A stretch of 64,000 bases of DNA, from positions 620,001 through 684,000 of the forward strand of contig NZ_CP011807.3 in NCBI RefSeq assembly GCF_001029105.3. The letters run 5' to 3'. The position numbers were made by a program, and so were the translations under genes. Every line of letters starts with the position of its first letter. The stretch's first letter is position 1. The DNA is from Pandoraea faecigallinarum (GTDB taxonomy: Bacteria > Pseudomonadota > Gammaproteobacteria > Burkholderiales > Burkholderiaceae). The notes beneath the pieces are model-generated. The model had not been told where the DNA came from and ran no database searches. It was given only the letters and a program-made list of their open reading frames with translations. Below, in pieces: positions 19,265-27,481 of this stretch.

Positions 19265-19549
19265 ATGAGCCAATCCACTCAAAAGGCGCCGGGGGCGATC
19301 CTCGGCACCATGGGCCGCGAGCGTCGCCTGAACATCGGCGGCATGCCCTCGGCGCCCACGGTGCTGTGCCTGTGCGCGTTGCTGGGGGCGGCCATTGCCG
19401 TGGCCAGCGGTGTGTACACCATCGCCGCACTCCGTGAAGGGCTGCTCGCCAACCGGCTCGACGGCTGGTGGGTCCCCGCGGGCACCGTGCTGCTGGGTCT
19501 CGCCTCGCTGCTCGTGCTCCTGCCGCTCGCGCGCGCGTATGCGCGCTAA
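19265..19549 (+). CDS. N-terminal part of ABC permease, cut by in-frame TAA
   Basis: 94 codons ending in TAA at 19547-19549. It has two hydrophobic spans (LCLCALLGAAIAVASG and WWVPAGTVLLGLASLLVLLP) and ends RAYAR. The start has CAGGA upstream and lies 13 bases after the binding-protein stop. The next 16 codons continue in the same frame with coding-like, GC-rich third positions, and run into the permease at 19598. It is therefore best read as the front of one permease gene interrupted by a stop codon. A separate two-span small protein is the alternative. Confidence 0.6.
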   Translation: MSQSTQKAPGAILGTMGRERRLNIGGMPSAPTVLCLCALLGAAIAVASGVYTIAALREGLLANRLDGWWVPAGTVLLGLASLLVLLPLARAYAR

Positions 19550-19597
19550 CGGGATTTCAGGCGCGCCACGTCGCGTCGCGACATCGTCGCGGCACGC

Positions 19598-20404
19598 GTG
19601 GCGAAGTCGGAAGCCGGGGTGCAAAGCTGGATCGCGCTGGGCTATACGCTTGCGCAACTCATCGTCGTGCTCGCGTTGCAGTTCGTGCTGGCGAACAATC
19701 TGGCGGTGGCGAAGACGTTCTTCCTCGTACCGCTCATCGTCAAGACGTTCCCGCTCGTTCTCGACGCCTTCTGGGTGAACGTGAAGATCTTCCTGATCGC
19801 GGAAGTCTTCGTGCTGATCTGGGGGCTGGTCGTGGCGCTCGCGATGTTCGCACCGGGCAATGCCGGCAAGCCGTTGCGTTTCATTGCGACAGCCTATGTC
19901 GACATCTTCCGCGCGATGCCGGCCGTGCTGGTGATCTATCTGGTCGGCTTCGGCCTGCCGCTGACTGGCGTGCCGATCCTGAAAGACCTGTCGTTGACGA
20001 CCTACGTCGTGATCGCGTTGACGCTGACCGTCGGCGCCTACGTGGCCGAGATCTACCGCGCCGGTATTCAGGGCGTGCACTGGTCGCAGGTCGCGGCGGC
20101 GCGCTCGCTCGGGCTGTCGTACACGCAGACGTTGCGCTTCGTGGTGTTGCCGCAGGGCATCCGGCAGATCATTCCGCCGCTGCTCAACGCGTTCATCGCG
20201 TTGCAAAAGGATACGGCGCTCGTGAACGTGGTCGGGGTGATCGACGCTTTCAACCAGTCGATGGTGATCGCGTCGAACCACTACAACCTGTCGGCGGCGA
20301 CGACCGTGGCCATTCTGTTCATCATCATCTCGATTCCGCAGGTACGTTTCGTGGAGCGGATGGCAAAACGCGACCGTGCGCGCATGCGTGCCGGCGGCGC
20401 CTGA
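19598..20404 (+). CDS. amino-acid-type ABC transporter permease
   Basis: 268 codons from GTG 19598. It carries the complete HEQRo-type permease core: WVNVKIFLIAEVFVLIWGL, FRAMPAVLVIYLVGFGLP, and the EAA loop around VAAARSLGLSYTQTLRFVVLPQ. It forms the membrane channel for the binding protein at 18352 and the ATPase at 20418. The GTG has no ribosome-binding site, and coding character extends upstream to the TAA at 19547. If the stop is real, the protein depends on weak re-initiation, or on readthrough, or is not made. Confidence 0.82.
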   Translation: MAKSEAGVQSWIALGYTLAQLIVVLALQFVLANNLAVAKTFFLVPLIVKTFPLVLDAFWVNVKIFLIAEVFVLIWGLVVALAMFAPGNAGKPLRFIATAYVDIFRAMPAVLVIYLVGFGLPLTGVPILKDLSLTTYVVIALTLTVGAYVAEIYRAGIQGVHWSQVAAARSLGLSYTQTLRFVVLPQGIRQIIPPLLNAFIALQKDTALVNVVGVIDAFNQSMVIASNHYNLSAATTVAILFIIISIPQVRFVERMAKRDRARMRAGGA

Positions 20405-20417
20405 GGAGCGAACGACC

Positions 20418-21161
20418 ATGTCATTCATCGAGATTCGCGACATTGCCAAGTCGTATGGCGACGTGCCGGTCATCAACGGTCTGGCGATGACGGTGGAGGA
20501 GCATCAGGTGGTGTGCCTGATCGGTCCGTCCGGTTCCGGCAAGTCGACGCTGTTGCGCTGTATCAACGGGCTGGAGCCCATCGACGCGGGAGAGATCCTC
20601 GTGCACGGTGAGCGCATCACCGGCCCGGGCGTCGACGTCAACTCGCTGCGCCGCGACATCGGCATCGTGTTCCAGGGATACAACCTGTTTCCGCATATGA
20701 CCGTGCTGGAGAACGTGACGCTGGCGCCGATCCGTGTGCTGAAGCAACCCCGGCGTGAGGCGGAAGATCGCGCGATGGCTTTGCTGGAGCGCTTCAGCCT
20801 GGCGCACAAGGCGAACGAATACCCGGACCGCATGTCGGGCGGGCAGCAGCAACGCGTGGCCATCGTGCGGGCGCTGGCAATGGACCCGATGGTGTTGTTG
20901 CTCGACGAGATCACGTCGGCGCTCGATCCGGAACTGGTGTCCGAAGTGCTCAATATCGTGCGCGATCTGGCGCACGAGGGCATGACGATGCTGCTTGCCA
21001 CGCACGAAATGGGCTTTGCGCGCGAAGTGGCGTCGAAGGTTTGCTTCCTGTGCGATGGTGCCGTTTGCGAGGAGGGGCCGCCGGAGCAGATTTTCGGCGA
21101 TCCGCAGCAGGAGCGTACGCGCGCCTTCCTGCGCAGCATCCGTCAGGCGAAGCGCTTGTAA
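20418..21161 (+). CDS. amino-acid-type ABC transporter ATP-binding protein
   Basis: 247 residues. Walker A is GPSGSGKST near residue 36. The Q-loop region reads GIVFQGYNLFPHMTVLENV, the signature is MSGGQQQRVAIVRA, Walker B is VLLLDEITSALDPE, and the switch His lies in LLATHEMGFA. It belongs to the GlnQ/HisP group that powers polar amino acid uptake. It lies 13 bases after the permease with GAGGAG upstream of the ATG at 20418. Confidence 0.93.
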   Translation: MSFIEIRDIAKSYGDVPVINGLAMTVEEHQVVCLIGPSGSGKSTLLRCINGLEPIDAGEILVHGERITGPGVDVNSLRRDIGIVFQGYNLFPHMTVLENVTLAPIRVLKQPRREAEDRAMALLERFSLAHKANEYPDRMSGGQQQRVAIVRALAMDPMVLLLDEITSALDPELVSEVLNIVRDLAHEGMTMLLATHEMGFAREVASKVCFLCDGAVCEEGPPEQIFGDPQQERTRAFLRSIRQAKRL

Positions 21162-21272
21162 TCCCAGGGTGCGCGACGATGGACAAGCCCCGCAGACCGG
21201 TGAGGTCTGCGGAGCTTGCGTCAGGTGCGCGGGTAAAATCGGGAGTTTCCATCGACCGCTCCCATCCGCCGC

Positions 21273-21971
21273 ATGCTCGGAAAAGCCTTTTCCCCATACG
21301 AATCGACGATTACCGCGGTGCTCGACATGCTGGGCCTCGCCGCACAGGCCGACAGCGACGACGGCTCGCATGACTGGTCGCATCTGATTCGCGTATGGAC
21401 GCTGGCCAAGGAGATCGCGGCGAGCGAAGCGCAGGGGGCGCATGGACCGGATACATCCGCCGTCGATCTGGAAATGCTCGCCGTTGCGACCCTGCTGCAC
21501 GACTGTGTCGCAGTCGAGAAGAACGATCCGCGCCGTGCGCAGGCATCGCGCCTGTCGGCCGATAAAGCGCGACAGATCCTGCACGCGATGGGCTGGCCGG
21601 CCGGGCGTATCGATGCCACGGCACACGTCATCGAAGCGCACAGTTTTTCCGCCGGGATCGCGCCGCGATCGCGCGAAGCGGGGATTCTGCGCGACGCCGA
21701 CCGGCTCGACGCCATCGGTGCCATCGGCATTGCCCGGACGTTCTACGTGGCGGGCCGGATGGGCTCGCGTCTCTATGATCCGATGGACCCGTTCGCGACG
21801 GATCGCTCGCTGGAAGATCGCCGCTTTGCGCTCGATCACTTCGAGGCGAAGCTCTTTCATCTGGCCGACGGCCTGACCACCCCCGCGAGCAAGGCCATTG
21901 CGCAACGGCGTGTGGCGACGATGCGCATGTTCGTCGACATGCTGCGCGAGGAAATCGGCGCGGTGTCCTGA
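21273..21971 (+). CDS. HD-domain hydrolase (YedJ-like)
   Basis: 232 residues. The HD metal motif is split as usual: HDWSHLIRV near residue 31, LHDCVAVEKND near residue 77, the later His in HVIEAHSFSAGI, and the final Asp in RDADRLDAIGAIGIARTF. This pattern matches the YedJ-type phosphohydrolases of unknown physiological substrate. It lies about 110 bases after the ABC operon and converges on the lrp gene. No operon partner is apparent. Confidence 0.85.
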   Translation: MLGKAFSPYESTITAVLDMLGLAAQADSDDGSHDWSHLIRVWTLAKEIAASEAQGAHGPDTSAVDLEMLAVATLLHDCVAVEKNDPRRAQASRLSADKARQILHAMGWPAGRIDATAHVIEAHSFSAGIAPRSREAGILRDADRLDAIGAIGIARTFYVAGRMGSRLYDPMDPFATDRSLEDRRFALDHFEAKLFHLADGLTTPASKAIAQRRVATMRMFVDMLREEIGAVS

Positions 21972-21981
21972 GCGACGCGCG

Positions 21982-22458
21982 TCAGGGCGCAGCAACGGCA
22001 TCGAGCGGCACTTCCAGCCCGACTTTCACGTTGCTCATCGCGACGAGCGTCTTGAAGCGTTTGACGTTGTTGCTCTCGAAGAAGAGGGTACGCGTGAGCG
22101 CCGTGTACTGCGCCATGTTCTGCACGACCATGATGACCACGAAGTCGCACTCGCCCGCGACGTAATAGCACTGCTGCACCTGCGGACAGGCGAGAAAGCT
22201 GCGTTTCATCGCGTCGAGCAAGTCGAGCCGCTCGTTTTCGACTTCCACTTCGGTGATGATCGTGAGCGGATAGCCTACCTGCGCCGGGTCGACCAGCGAC
22301 ACCGTCTTGCGGGTCACGCCTTCGTCGGCAAGCTTCTTCAATCGCCGATTCACAGCGGCGGATGACAGATTCACCTGTGTGCCCAGCGCATGCTGCGGTG
22401 TCGTCGCATCTTGTTGAATCGCGGCGAGCAAGGCGATGTCGTAGCTGCCGAGGCTCAT
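21982..22458 (-). CDS. Lrp/AsnC-family regulator
   Basis: 158 residues from the ATG at 22458. The N-terminal helix-turn-helix (SYDIALLAAIQQDATTPQHALG, VNLSSAAVNRRLKKLADEGV) is followed by the RAM ligand-binding domain (ACPQVQQCYYVAGECDFVVIMVV). Such proteins sense amino acids and form octamers that wrap DNA. It is divergent from the diaminopropionate gene set and is its likely regulator. A longer reading frame upstream was rejected because it has no start with a ribosome-binding site. Confidence 0.9.
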   Translation of the reverse strand: MSLGSYDIALLAAIQQDATTPQHALGTQVNLSSAAVNRRLKKLADEGVTRKTVSLVDPAQVGYPLTIITEVEVENERLDLLDAMKRSFLACPQVQQCYYVAGECDFVVIMVVQNMAQYTALTRTLFFESNNVKRFKTLVAMSNVKVGLEVPLDAVAAP

Positions 22459-22514
22459 GGTGCGCAATAAAAATTCGTTTGGAACGCCAAAAACGCGCAA
22501 ATCGTACGCGCTTC

Positions 22515-22530
22515 CCGGAATATTATTCAG
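22515..22530. promoter_or_regulatory. Lrp-like operator candidate
   Basis: GAATA-T-TATTC (22518-22528) within CGGAATATTATTCAG is an inverted repeat with an AT core. It resembles the 15-base Lrp consensus YAGHAWATTWTDCTR. It lies between the divergent lrp and amidohydrolase starts. Confidence 0.45.
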
Positions 22531-22659
22531 CCTGTCCGATGATACTCCCGCAGCGGCGACTTCCACGGTTTTCCTGCTGCGAGTCGTCGTCCGCCAAATC
22601 ACTGTCCCTTTGTCCTCCCTCTGCTCTAACCCGATTCTGCAAGCACCACCGACTCGCTC

Positions 22660-23934
22660 ATGTCCGACACGAAATCTCCCGCCCTCCGTCTGAACGGCCC
22701 TGTCCTGTTGCAACAATTGCGCGAACTCGGTGAGATTGGCGCCGACCCCGTCGCGGGCGGGCGGACTCGCGTGGCGCTTACGGACGACGAGAAGGCCGGC
22801 CGCGATCAGCTCGTCGCATGGATGCGAGAACTCGGTCTCGACGTGCAGATCGACCGCATCGGCAACATCTTCGGCACGCTGCCGTGCGCACCCGGGGCGA
22901 GAGACGCCGCCGGAGCGATGCCACGCCCGCTGATGATGGGCTCGCACATCGACACCGTCATCAACGCGGGCGCGCTCGACGGCTGCTATGGCGTACTCGG
23001 CGGCCTGGCTGTCGCGCGTGCGTTTCGCGACGCCGGTATCGTGCCGTCGCGCCCTATCACCGTGGTGGCGTTCACCAACGAGGAGGGCGCGCGCTTTCAC
23101 CCCGACATGATGGGCTCGCTCGTGCACGCGGGCGGTTTGCCCCTTGACGAAGCGCTCGACGCCATCGGCACGGACGGCGCCCGTCTCGGCGACGAACTCG
23201 TGCGTATCGGCTACGCCGGGGAGATGGCGCCGGGCACGCTGGTGCCCCACGAATACCTCGAACTGCATATCGAACAAGGGCCGATTCTCGAGGCGGAAGG
23301 GCTGGAGATCGGGGTCGTGGAGAACTTGCAGGGCATCTCATGGCAGCAGATCACCGTGCAGGGCAACGCGAATCATGCGGGCACCACGCCGACGCGTCTA
23401 CGCCACGATGCCGGTTACGTCGCGGCGGCCACCGTGGCCGAGCTGCGCCGCATTGCCGTGGAGTCGGGGACGACCCTTGCCACCGTCGGGACGATGCAGC
23501 TTGAGCCGGGCGTCATCAACGTCATCCCGCGCAAGGCAGTCTTTACCGTGGACATGCGCGATCCGGACGAGCAGCGCCTCACGCAGAGCGAGGCGCGCCT
23601 GGCCGATTTCCTGACGAAGACGGCCGCGCAGGAAGGCGTGCGCATATCGACGCAGCGCCTCGCGCGCTTCGAGCCGGTGATGTTCGACGCGGAACTGACC
23701 GCCGCCATCGAAGCCAGTGCGAAGCGCCTGGGCCTGTCGTACAAGCGCATGACATCCGGTGCCGGTCACGACGCGCAGATGATTGCGCGCATTGCGCCGG
23801 CAGCGATGATCTTCGTGCCGAGCCGTGGCGGCATCAGCCACAACCCGCGCGAACATACCGACGACGCGCAGCTCGTGCGCGGAGCCGAGGTGCTGCTCGA
23901 CGTCGTTGCGCGACGTCTCGGCGCCGGGCAATGA
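22660..23934 (+). CDS. M20-type Zn amidohydrolase (carbamoylase/hydantoin utilisation type)
   Basis: 424 residues. The dinuclear metal site is visible in GSHIDTV, AGALDGCYGVLGGL, TNEEGARFHPDMMGS and LHIEQGP. The late His lies in SGAGHDAQMIA. This pattern belongs to the AllC/HyuC/beta-ureidopropionase group, which removes N-carbamoyl or similar groups from amino acids. It is the first gene of the set with diaminopropionate ammonia-lyase, 38 bases upstream of it. A role in unmasking an N-carbamoyl or other N-substituted diaminopropionate is inferred from this context. Confidence 0.88.
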   Translation: MSDTKSPALRLNGPVLLQQLRELGEIGADPVAGGRTRVALTDDEKAGRDQLVAWMRELGLDVQIDRIGNIFGTLPCAPGARDAAGAMPRPLMMGSHIDTVINAGALDGCYGVLGGLAVARAFRDAGIVPSRPITVVAFTNEEGARFHPDMMGSLVHAGGLPLDEALDAIGTDGARLGDELVRIGYAGEMAPGTLVPHEYLELHIEQGPILEAEGLEIGVVENLQGISWQQITVQGNANHAGTTPTRLRHDAGYVAAATVAELRRIAVESGTTLATVGTMQLEPGVINVIPRKAVFTVDMRDPDEQRLTQSEARLADFLTKTAAQEGVRISTQRLARFEPVMFDAELTAAIEASAKRLGLSYKRMTSGAGHDAQMIARIAPAAMIFVPSRGGISHNPREHTDDAQLVRGAEVLLDVVARRLGAGQ

Positions 23935-23972
23935 CGCCCCCTTGAACAATAGCAATACCCGGAGAGCCCCCC

Positions 23973-25220
23973 ATGTTTTACGTCAATCCTCATGCCATGC
24001 GTGGGCCGTACCCGGCCGACCTTCAGACCATCATGAGCATCGCTCGTGCGCAGCAAAGCCGCGAATGGCTGTCGCATTGGGACGGGCTCGTCCCCGGCAG
24101 CACGCCGCTGCGCGCGCTGCCGGATCTGGCTGCCTCGCTTGGCGTGCGCAGCGTGCTGGTGAAGGATGAGGCCCTGCGCTCCGCGCTCGGCAGCTTCAAG
24201 GCGCTTGGTGCGCCGATTGCGCTGGTGCGTCTGCTGCTGCGCCGGTTCGAAGGGCACGGCTTCACGGCGCGCTCGCTGCTGAACGGAGAACATCGCGACG
24301 CGCTTGCCGCTGCGGGCTTCACCGTCGTCAGCGCGACGGACGGCAATCACGGACGCGCGTTGGCCGCCGCCGCGCAAAGCATCGGCTGCCGGTGCGTGAT
24401 CGTCCTGCATGCGCAGGTGAGCGTCGAGCGTGAGCAGGCGATTGCCGCCTACGGCGCGCAGATCGTGCGCATCGCCGGTAACTATGACGACTCGGTCGAG
24501 GAAGCGGCGGCGCTTGCCGAGCGTAACGAGTGCAAGGGCTGGCACGTGGTTTCGGATACGTCCTACGATGGATACGAAATCATTCCGCGCGACGTGATGC
24601 AGGGTTACGCCGCCGTGGCGGCCGAAGTCTCCGAAGCGCTGGACGGCGATGCATCGCCAAAGGATGCGGCGTGTCCCATCACGCATGTCTTCCTGCAAGG
24701 CGGCGTGGGTGGTCTGGCGGCGGGGATCGTCAGCTACCTGTGGGAGCGTTGGGGCGTGTGGCGTCCGACGTTCGTCGTCGTCGAGCCGGAGCAGGCCGAC
24801 TGCCTGTATCAGAGTGCGATGGCGGGGAAGGCCGCGTCGGCGTCCGGCGCCGTCGATTCCGTGATGGCCGGATTGGCGTGTGGCGAGACATCGCCGCTTG
24901 CATGGCGTTTCCTGCAACCGGCGGTGGACGCGTTCATGACCGTGACCGATGCCCAGGCTGTGGACGCGATGAAGCGGCTCGCGACCGGCACCGGCAACGA
25001 TGTGCCGTTCGTCGCGGGAGAGTCGGGCGTTGCCGGGCTCGCCGGGCTGAGGCTTGCGGCGGCAACGCCTGCGATGGCCTCGGCGCTCGGCCTCACGTCC
25101 GGCTCGCGCGTGCTGCTCATCAACACCGAAGGGGCGACGGCGCCATCCGTCTACGCGGATCTCGTGGGGGAGTCGGCAACGTCCGTCACGCAACGCCAGC
25201 AGGCGTGGCTCGCACGCTAA
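23973..25220 (+). CDS. dpaL: diaminopropionate ammonia-lyase
   Basis: 415 residues. A fold-type II PLP enzyme with the family block VKDEALRSALGSFKALGAP, in which the Lys binds PLP, and SATDGNHGRALA for the phosphate and ring. The sequence FLQGGVGGLAAG forms the glycine-rich phosphate loop. YgeX/DpaL converts 2,3-diaminopropionate to pyruvate and two ammonia molecules. GGAG lies upstream of the ATG. In E. coli ygeX is next to an M20 peptidase gene (ygeY) and a carbamoyltransferase-like gene (ygeW). Here it is flanked by a carbamoylase-type and an M20 hydrolase. Confidence 0.9.
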   Translation: MFYVNPHAMRGPYPADLQTIMSIARAQQSREWLSHWDGLVPGSTPLRALPDLAASLGVRSVLVKDEALRSALGSFKALGAPIALVRLLLRRFEGHGFTARSLLNGEHRDALAAAGFTVVSATDGNHGRALAAAAQSIGCRCVIVLHAQVSVEREQAIAAYGAQIVRIAGNYDDSVEEAAALAERNECKGWHVVSDTSYDGYEIIPRDVMQGYAAVAAEVSEALDGDASPKDAACPITHVFLQGGVGGLAAGIVSYLWERWGVWRPTFVVVEPEQADCLYQSAMAGKAASASGAVDSVMAGLACGETSPLAWRFLQPAVDAFMTVTDAQAVDAMKRLATGTGNDVPFVAGESGVAGLAGLRLAAATPAMASALGLTSGSRVLLINTEGATAPSVYADLVGESATSVTQRQQAWLAR

Positions 25221-25252
25221 CGTCACGATCGATCTCGGCAAAGGGGCTACGT

Positions 25253-26431
25253 ATGCTTCAGGACACCGCACAAGATAAATATTTCGCCGACGCGCTGACC
25301 GGTTGGCGGCACGCTTTCCATCGTCTGCCGGAGACAGGGTTCGAAGAGGTGTCGACGTCGCAATCGGTCGCGACGATTCTCGAAAGTCTGGGTCTGGACG
25401 TGCATCGCAACATCGGTGGCACCGGCATCGTGGCGAACCTGCGCGTGGGAGACGGCAATGGCGCGATCGGCATTCGTGCCGACATGGACGCGCTGCTGAT
25501 CGCCGAACAGGCCCCGGGCCGCGAATACGCGTCGCAAGTGCCTGGCAAGATGCACGCCTGCGGCCACGATGGACATATGTCGATGGTGCTCGGCGCGGCA
25601 AGGTTGCTTGCCGAATCGCGCGACTTCAACGGCACCGTGCGCTTCATCTTCCAGCCCGCCGAGGAGCACGGTCGCGGCGCGAAAGCGATGATCGCCGACG
25701 GGCTGCTGACGCGCTTTCCCATCGATGCGATCTACGGCGTGCACAACATGCCTGGCATTCCGGCCGGGCGTATCGCCACGCGTGCCGGCGGCATCATGGC
25801 GAGCGAGGACAACTTCGTCATCCGGATTCGCGGCAAGGGAACACACGCGGCGCGGCCGCATATGGGCATCGATCCGCTGGTGATCGGCGCGCAGATCGTC
25901 GTGGCGCTTCAGACCGTGGTCTCGCGCAGCGTGGATCCCGGACTCTCGGCGGTGGTGTCGTGCACCGAGTTCGTGACCGACGGCATTCGCAATGCGATTC
26001 CGACGAACGTCGTCATCAAGGGCGATACGCGCAGCTATACGCCGGACGTCCAGCAACGGATCGAGACGCGCATGCGCGAGCTGTGCACGGGCGCCTGCGC
26101 CATGTACGGCGCACACTGCGAGTTCGAGTACACGCACGAGTTCGCGCCGACGATGAACTGGGCGGAAAACACGGCGCTTGCCGTGCGCGCCGCGAAGACA
26201 GTGGCGGGAGAGGCGATGGTGGACGCGGACGTGGCCCCGATGATGGCGTCCGAAGACTTCGGCGTGTTCTTGCAGCATGTGCCGGGCAACTTCGCGTTCA
26301 TCGGCAACGGCAGCGGCGACGAGCCGGGAGCGATCCCGCTGCATAACGCCTGCTACGACTTCAACGATGCAATTCTGCCGCTCGGCGCGCGCTACTTCGC
26401 GCAGATCGCGCGCGACAGCCTGCCGCGTTGA
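25253..26431 (+). CDS. M20 amidohydrolase (hippurate hydrolase/aminoacylase type)
   Basis: 392 residues from the ATG at 25253, with AAGGGG upstream. The metal-binding motifs are IRADMDALLIAE, MHACGHDGHMSM, QPAEEHGRGA, and ASEDFGVFLQ near the C-terminus. The lid-domain His lies in GKGTHAARPHMGIDP. Members cleave N-acyl or N-benzoyl amino acids and indole-acetyl conjugates. It follows dpaL by 32 bases and probably acts in the same pathway, removing an acyl group from a precursor. Confidence 0.88.
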   Translation: MLQDTAQDKYFADALTGWRHAFHRLPETGFEEVSTSQSVATILESLGLDVHRNIGGTGIVANLRVGDGNGAIGIRADMDALLIAEQAPGREYASQVPGKMHACGHDGHMSMVLGAARLLAESRDFNGTVRFIFQPAEEHGRGAKAMIADGLLTRFPIDAIYGVHNMPGIPAGRIATRAGGIMASEDNFVIRIRGKGTHAARPHMGIDPLVIGAQIVVALQTVVSRSVDPGLSAVVSCTEFVTDGIRNAIPTNVVIKGDTRSYTPDVQQRIETRMRELCTGACAMYGAHCEFEYTHEFAPTMNWAENTALAVRAAKTVAGEAMVDADVAPMMASEDFGVFLQHVPGNFAFIGNGSGDEPGAIPLHNACYDFNDAILPLGARYFAQIARDSLPR

Positions 26432-26452
26432 CGGACGGCGTGTCGCGCTGCA

Positions 26453-27226
26453 CTAACGATCTGTGCGATCCGCGCGAACCGCGCGAACCGCGGCAAGCGG
26501 TACGGTCCCGGCGTTGACGACGGCGTCCGGCAGTTCGCGCACGGCTTCGAGCGTCTTGCGGATGTGCGCCGCGAGCAGGGCGGCGGCCTTATCGGCGTCG
26601 CGCGCGAGGCAGGCGTCGAAGATCGCCTGATGCTCTTTGTGCACGTCGCGCGGCACCGGCCGGTGCGTGATCGATAACCGCCGATAGCGCTCCGACTGGC
26701 GATAAAGAATCGCCAGGAAATGATGCAGCCAGCGCGACGGGCACGCGCGAATCAACACTTCATGAAACGCGCGGTTGCGGACTTCCCACTGTGCGAATGT
26801 GCCGCCGTCTCCGGGCTGGCCGCTTCCCTGATCGCCGAGCCGTTCTTCGGCCAGCGTGAGCAGGTGGAAGGCACTCGTCAGATCGGCTTCCCACGTGTCG
26901 TCCCCGAGGGCAATCGACTGGCGTAACGCTTCCGTCTCCAGTTGCACGCGCGTCTCGGTGATGTCGATGAAATCGGCCAGCGAAATGGGCGTGACCCGAA
27001 AGCCGCGATGACCATGCTGCACGACGAGCGCGTCGGCCACCAGTAGCGCCAGCGCCTCGCGCAATGTCCCCGCCCCAACGTCGTAACGATCTTTCAGATG
27101 CTCGACCCGCAGCTTCTCGCCGGGCGCGAGATGCCCGGCGACGATGTCGCTACGCAAACGCATGTAGGCGCTTTGCGCCAGCGTTGCATCGGCGCTCGGG
27201 GCGGAGGATCGGGGCGCACTGTGCAT
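26453..27226 (-). CDS. GntR-family regulator, FCD type
   Basis: 257 residues. The winged helix reads AYMRLRSDIVAGHLAPGEKL and YDVGAGTLREALALL. The FCD ligand domain follows with NRAFHEVLIRACPSRWLHHFL and EHQAIFDACLARD. The start at 27226 gives a polar leader. It is divergent from a semialdehyde dehydrogenase and probably represses it. It converges on the M20 hydrolase with only 21 bases between their ends. Confidence 0.88.
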   Translation of the reverse strand: MHSAPRSSAPSADATLAQSAYMRLRSDIVAGHLAPGEKLRVEHLKDRYDVGAGTLREALALLVADALVVQHGHRGFRVTPISLADFIDITETRVQLETEALRQSIALGDDTWEADLTSAFHLLTLAEERLGDQGSGQPGDGGTFAQWEVRNRAFHEVLIRACPSRWLHHFLAILYRQSERYRRLSITHRPVPRDVHKEHQAIFDACLARDADKAAALLAAHIRKTLEAVRELPDAVVNAGTVPLAAVRAVRADRTDR

Positions 27227-27331
27227 ATTTCGGACGAATCGGAAGTGAAAGCGATTGACGGACGTGCCGGGATTATAAGCAGCTTCGTCGGGATTTTCGC
27301 AAAATTACCAAATAATCGATATAAATAAAAA

Positions 27332-27374
27332 TTCTCGAGAAAATGTTGACGCGGGCCGGTTGCGGGATTTATCG
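27332..27374 (+). promoter_or_regulatory. promoter and palindrome before the semialdehyde dehydrogenase
   Basis: An AT-rich island (27297-27345) contains the perfect palindrome TTCTCGAGAA (27332-27341). Just after it TTGACG (27346-27351) is followed by a weak TATCGT about 18 bases on. The palindrome overlapping the promoter is a plausible site for the divergent GntR protein. Confidence 0.35.
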
Positions 27375-27481
27375 TGTGCTCCGTGCCGACGTCGCGCGTG
27401 ACAGAAACGAGCGAAACATGACGCAATGCCACGAAGCGCGACGTTGTCCCGCCTTCCATTCCGATATAACGAGCGTGAGAC

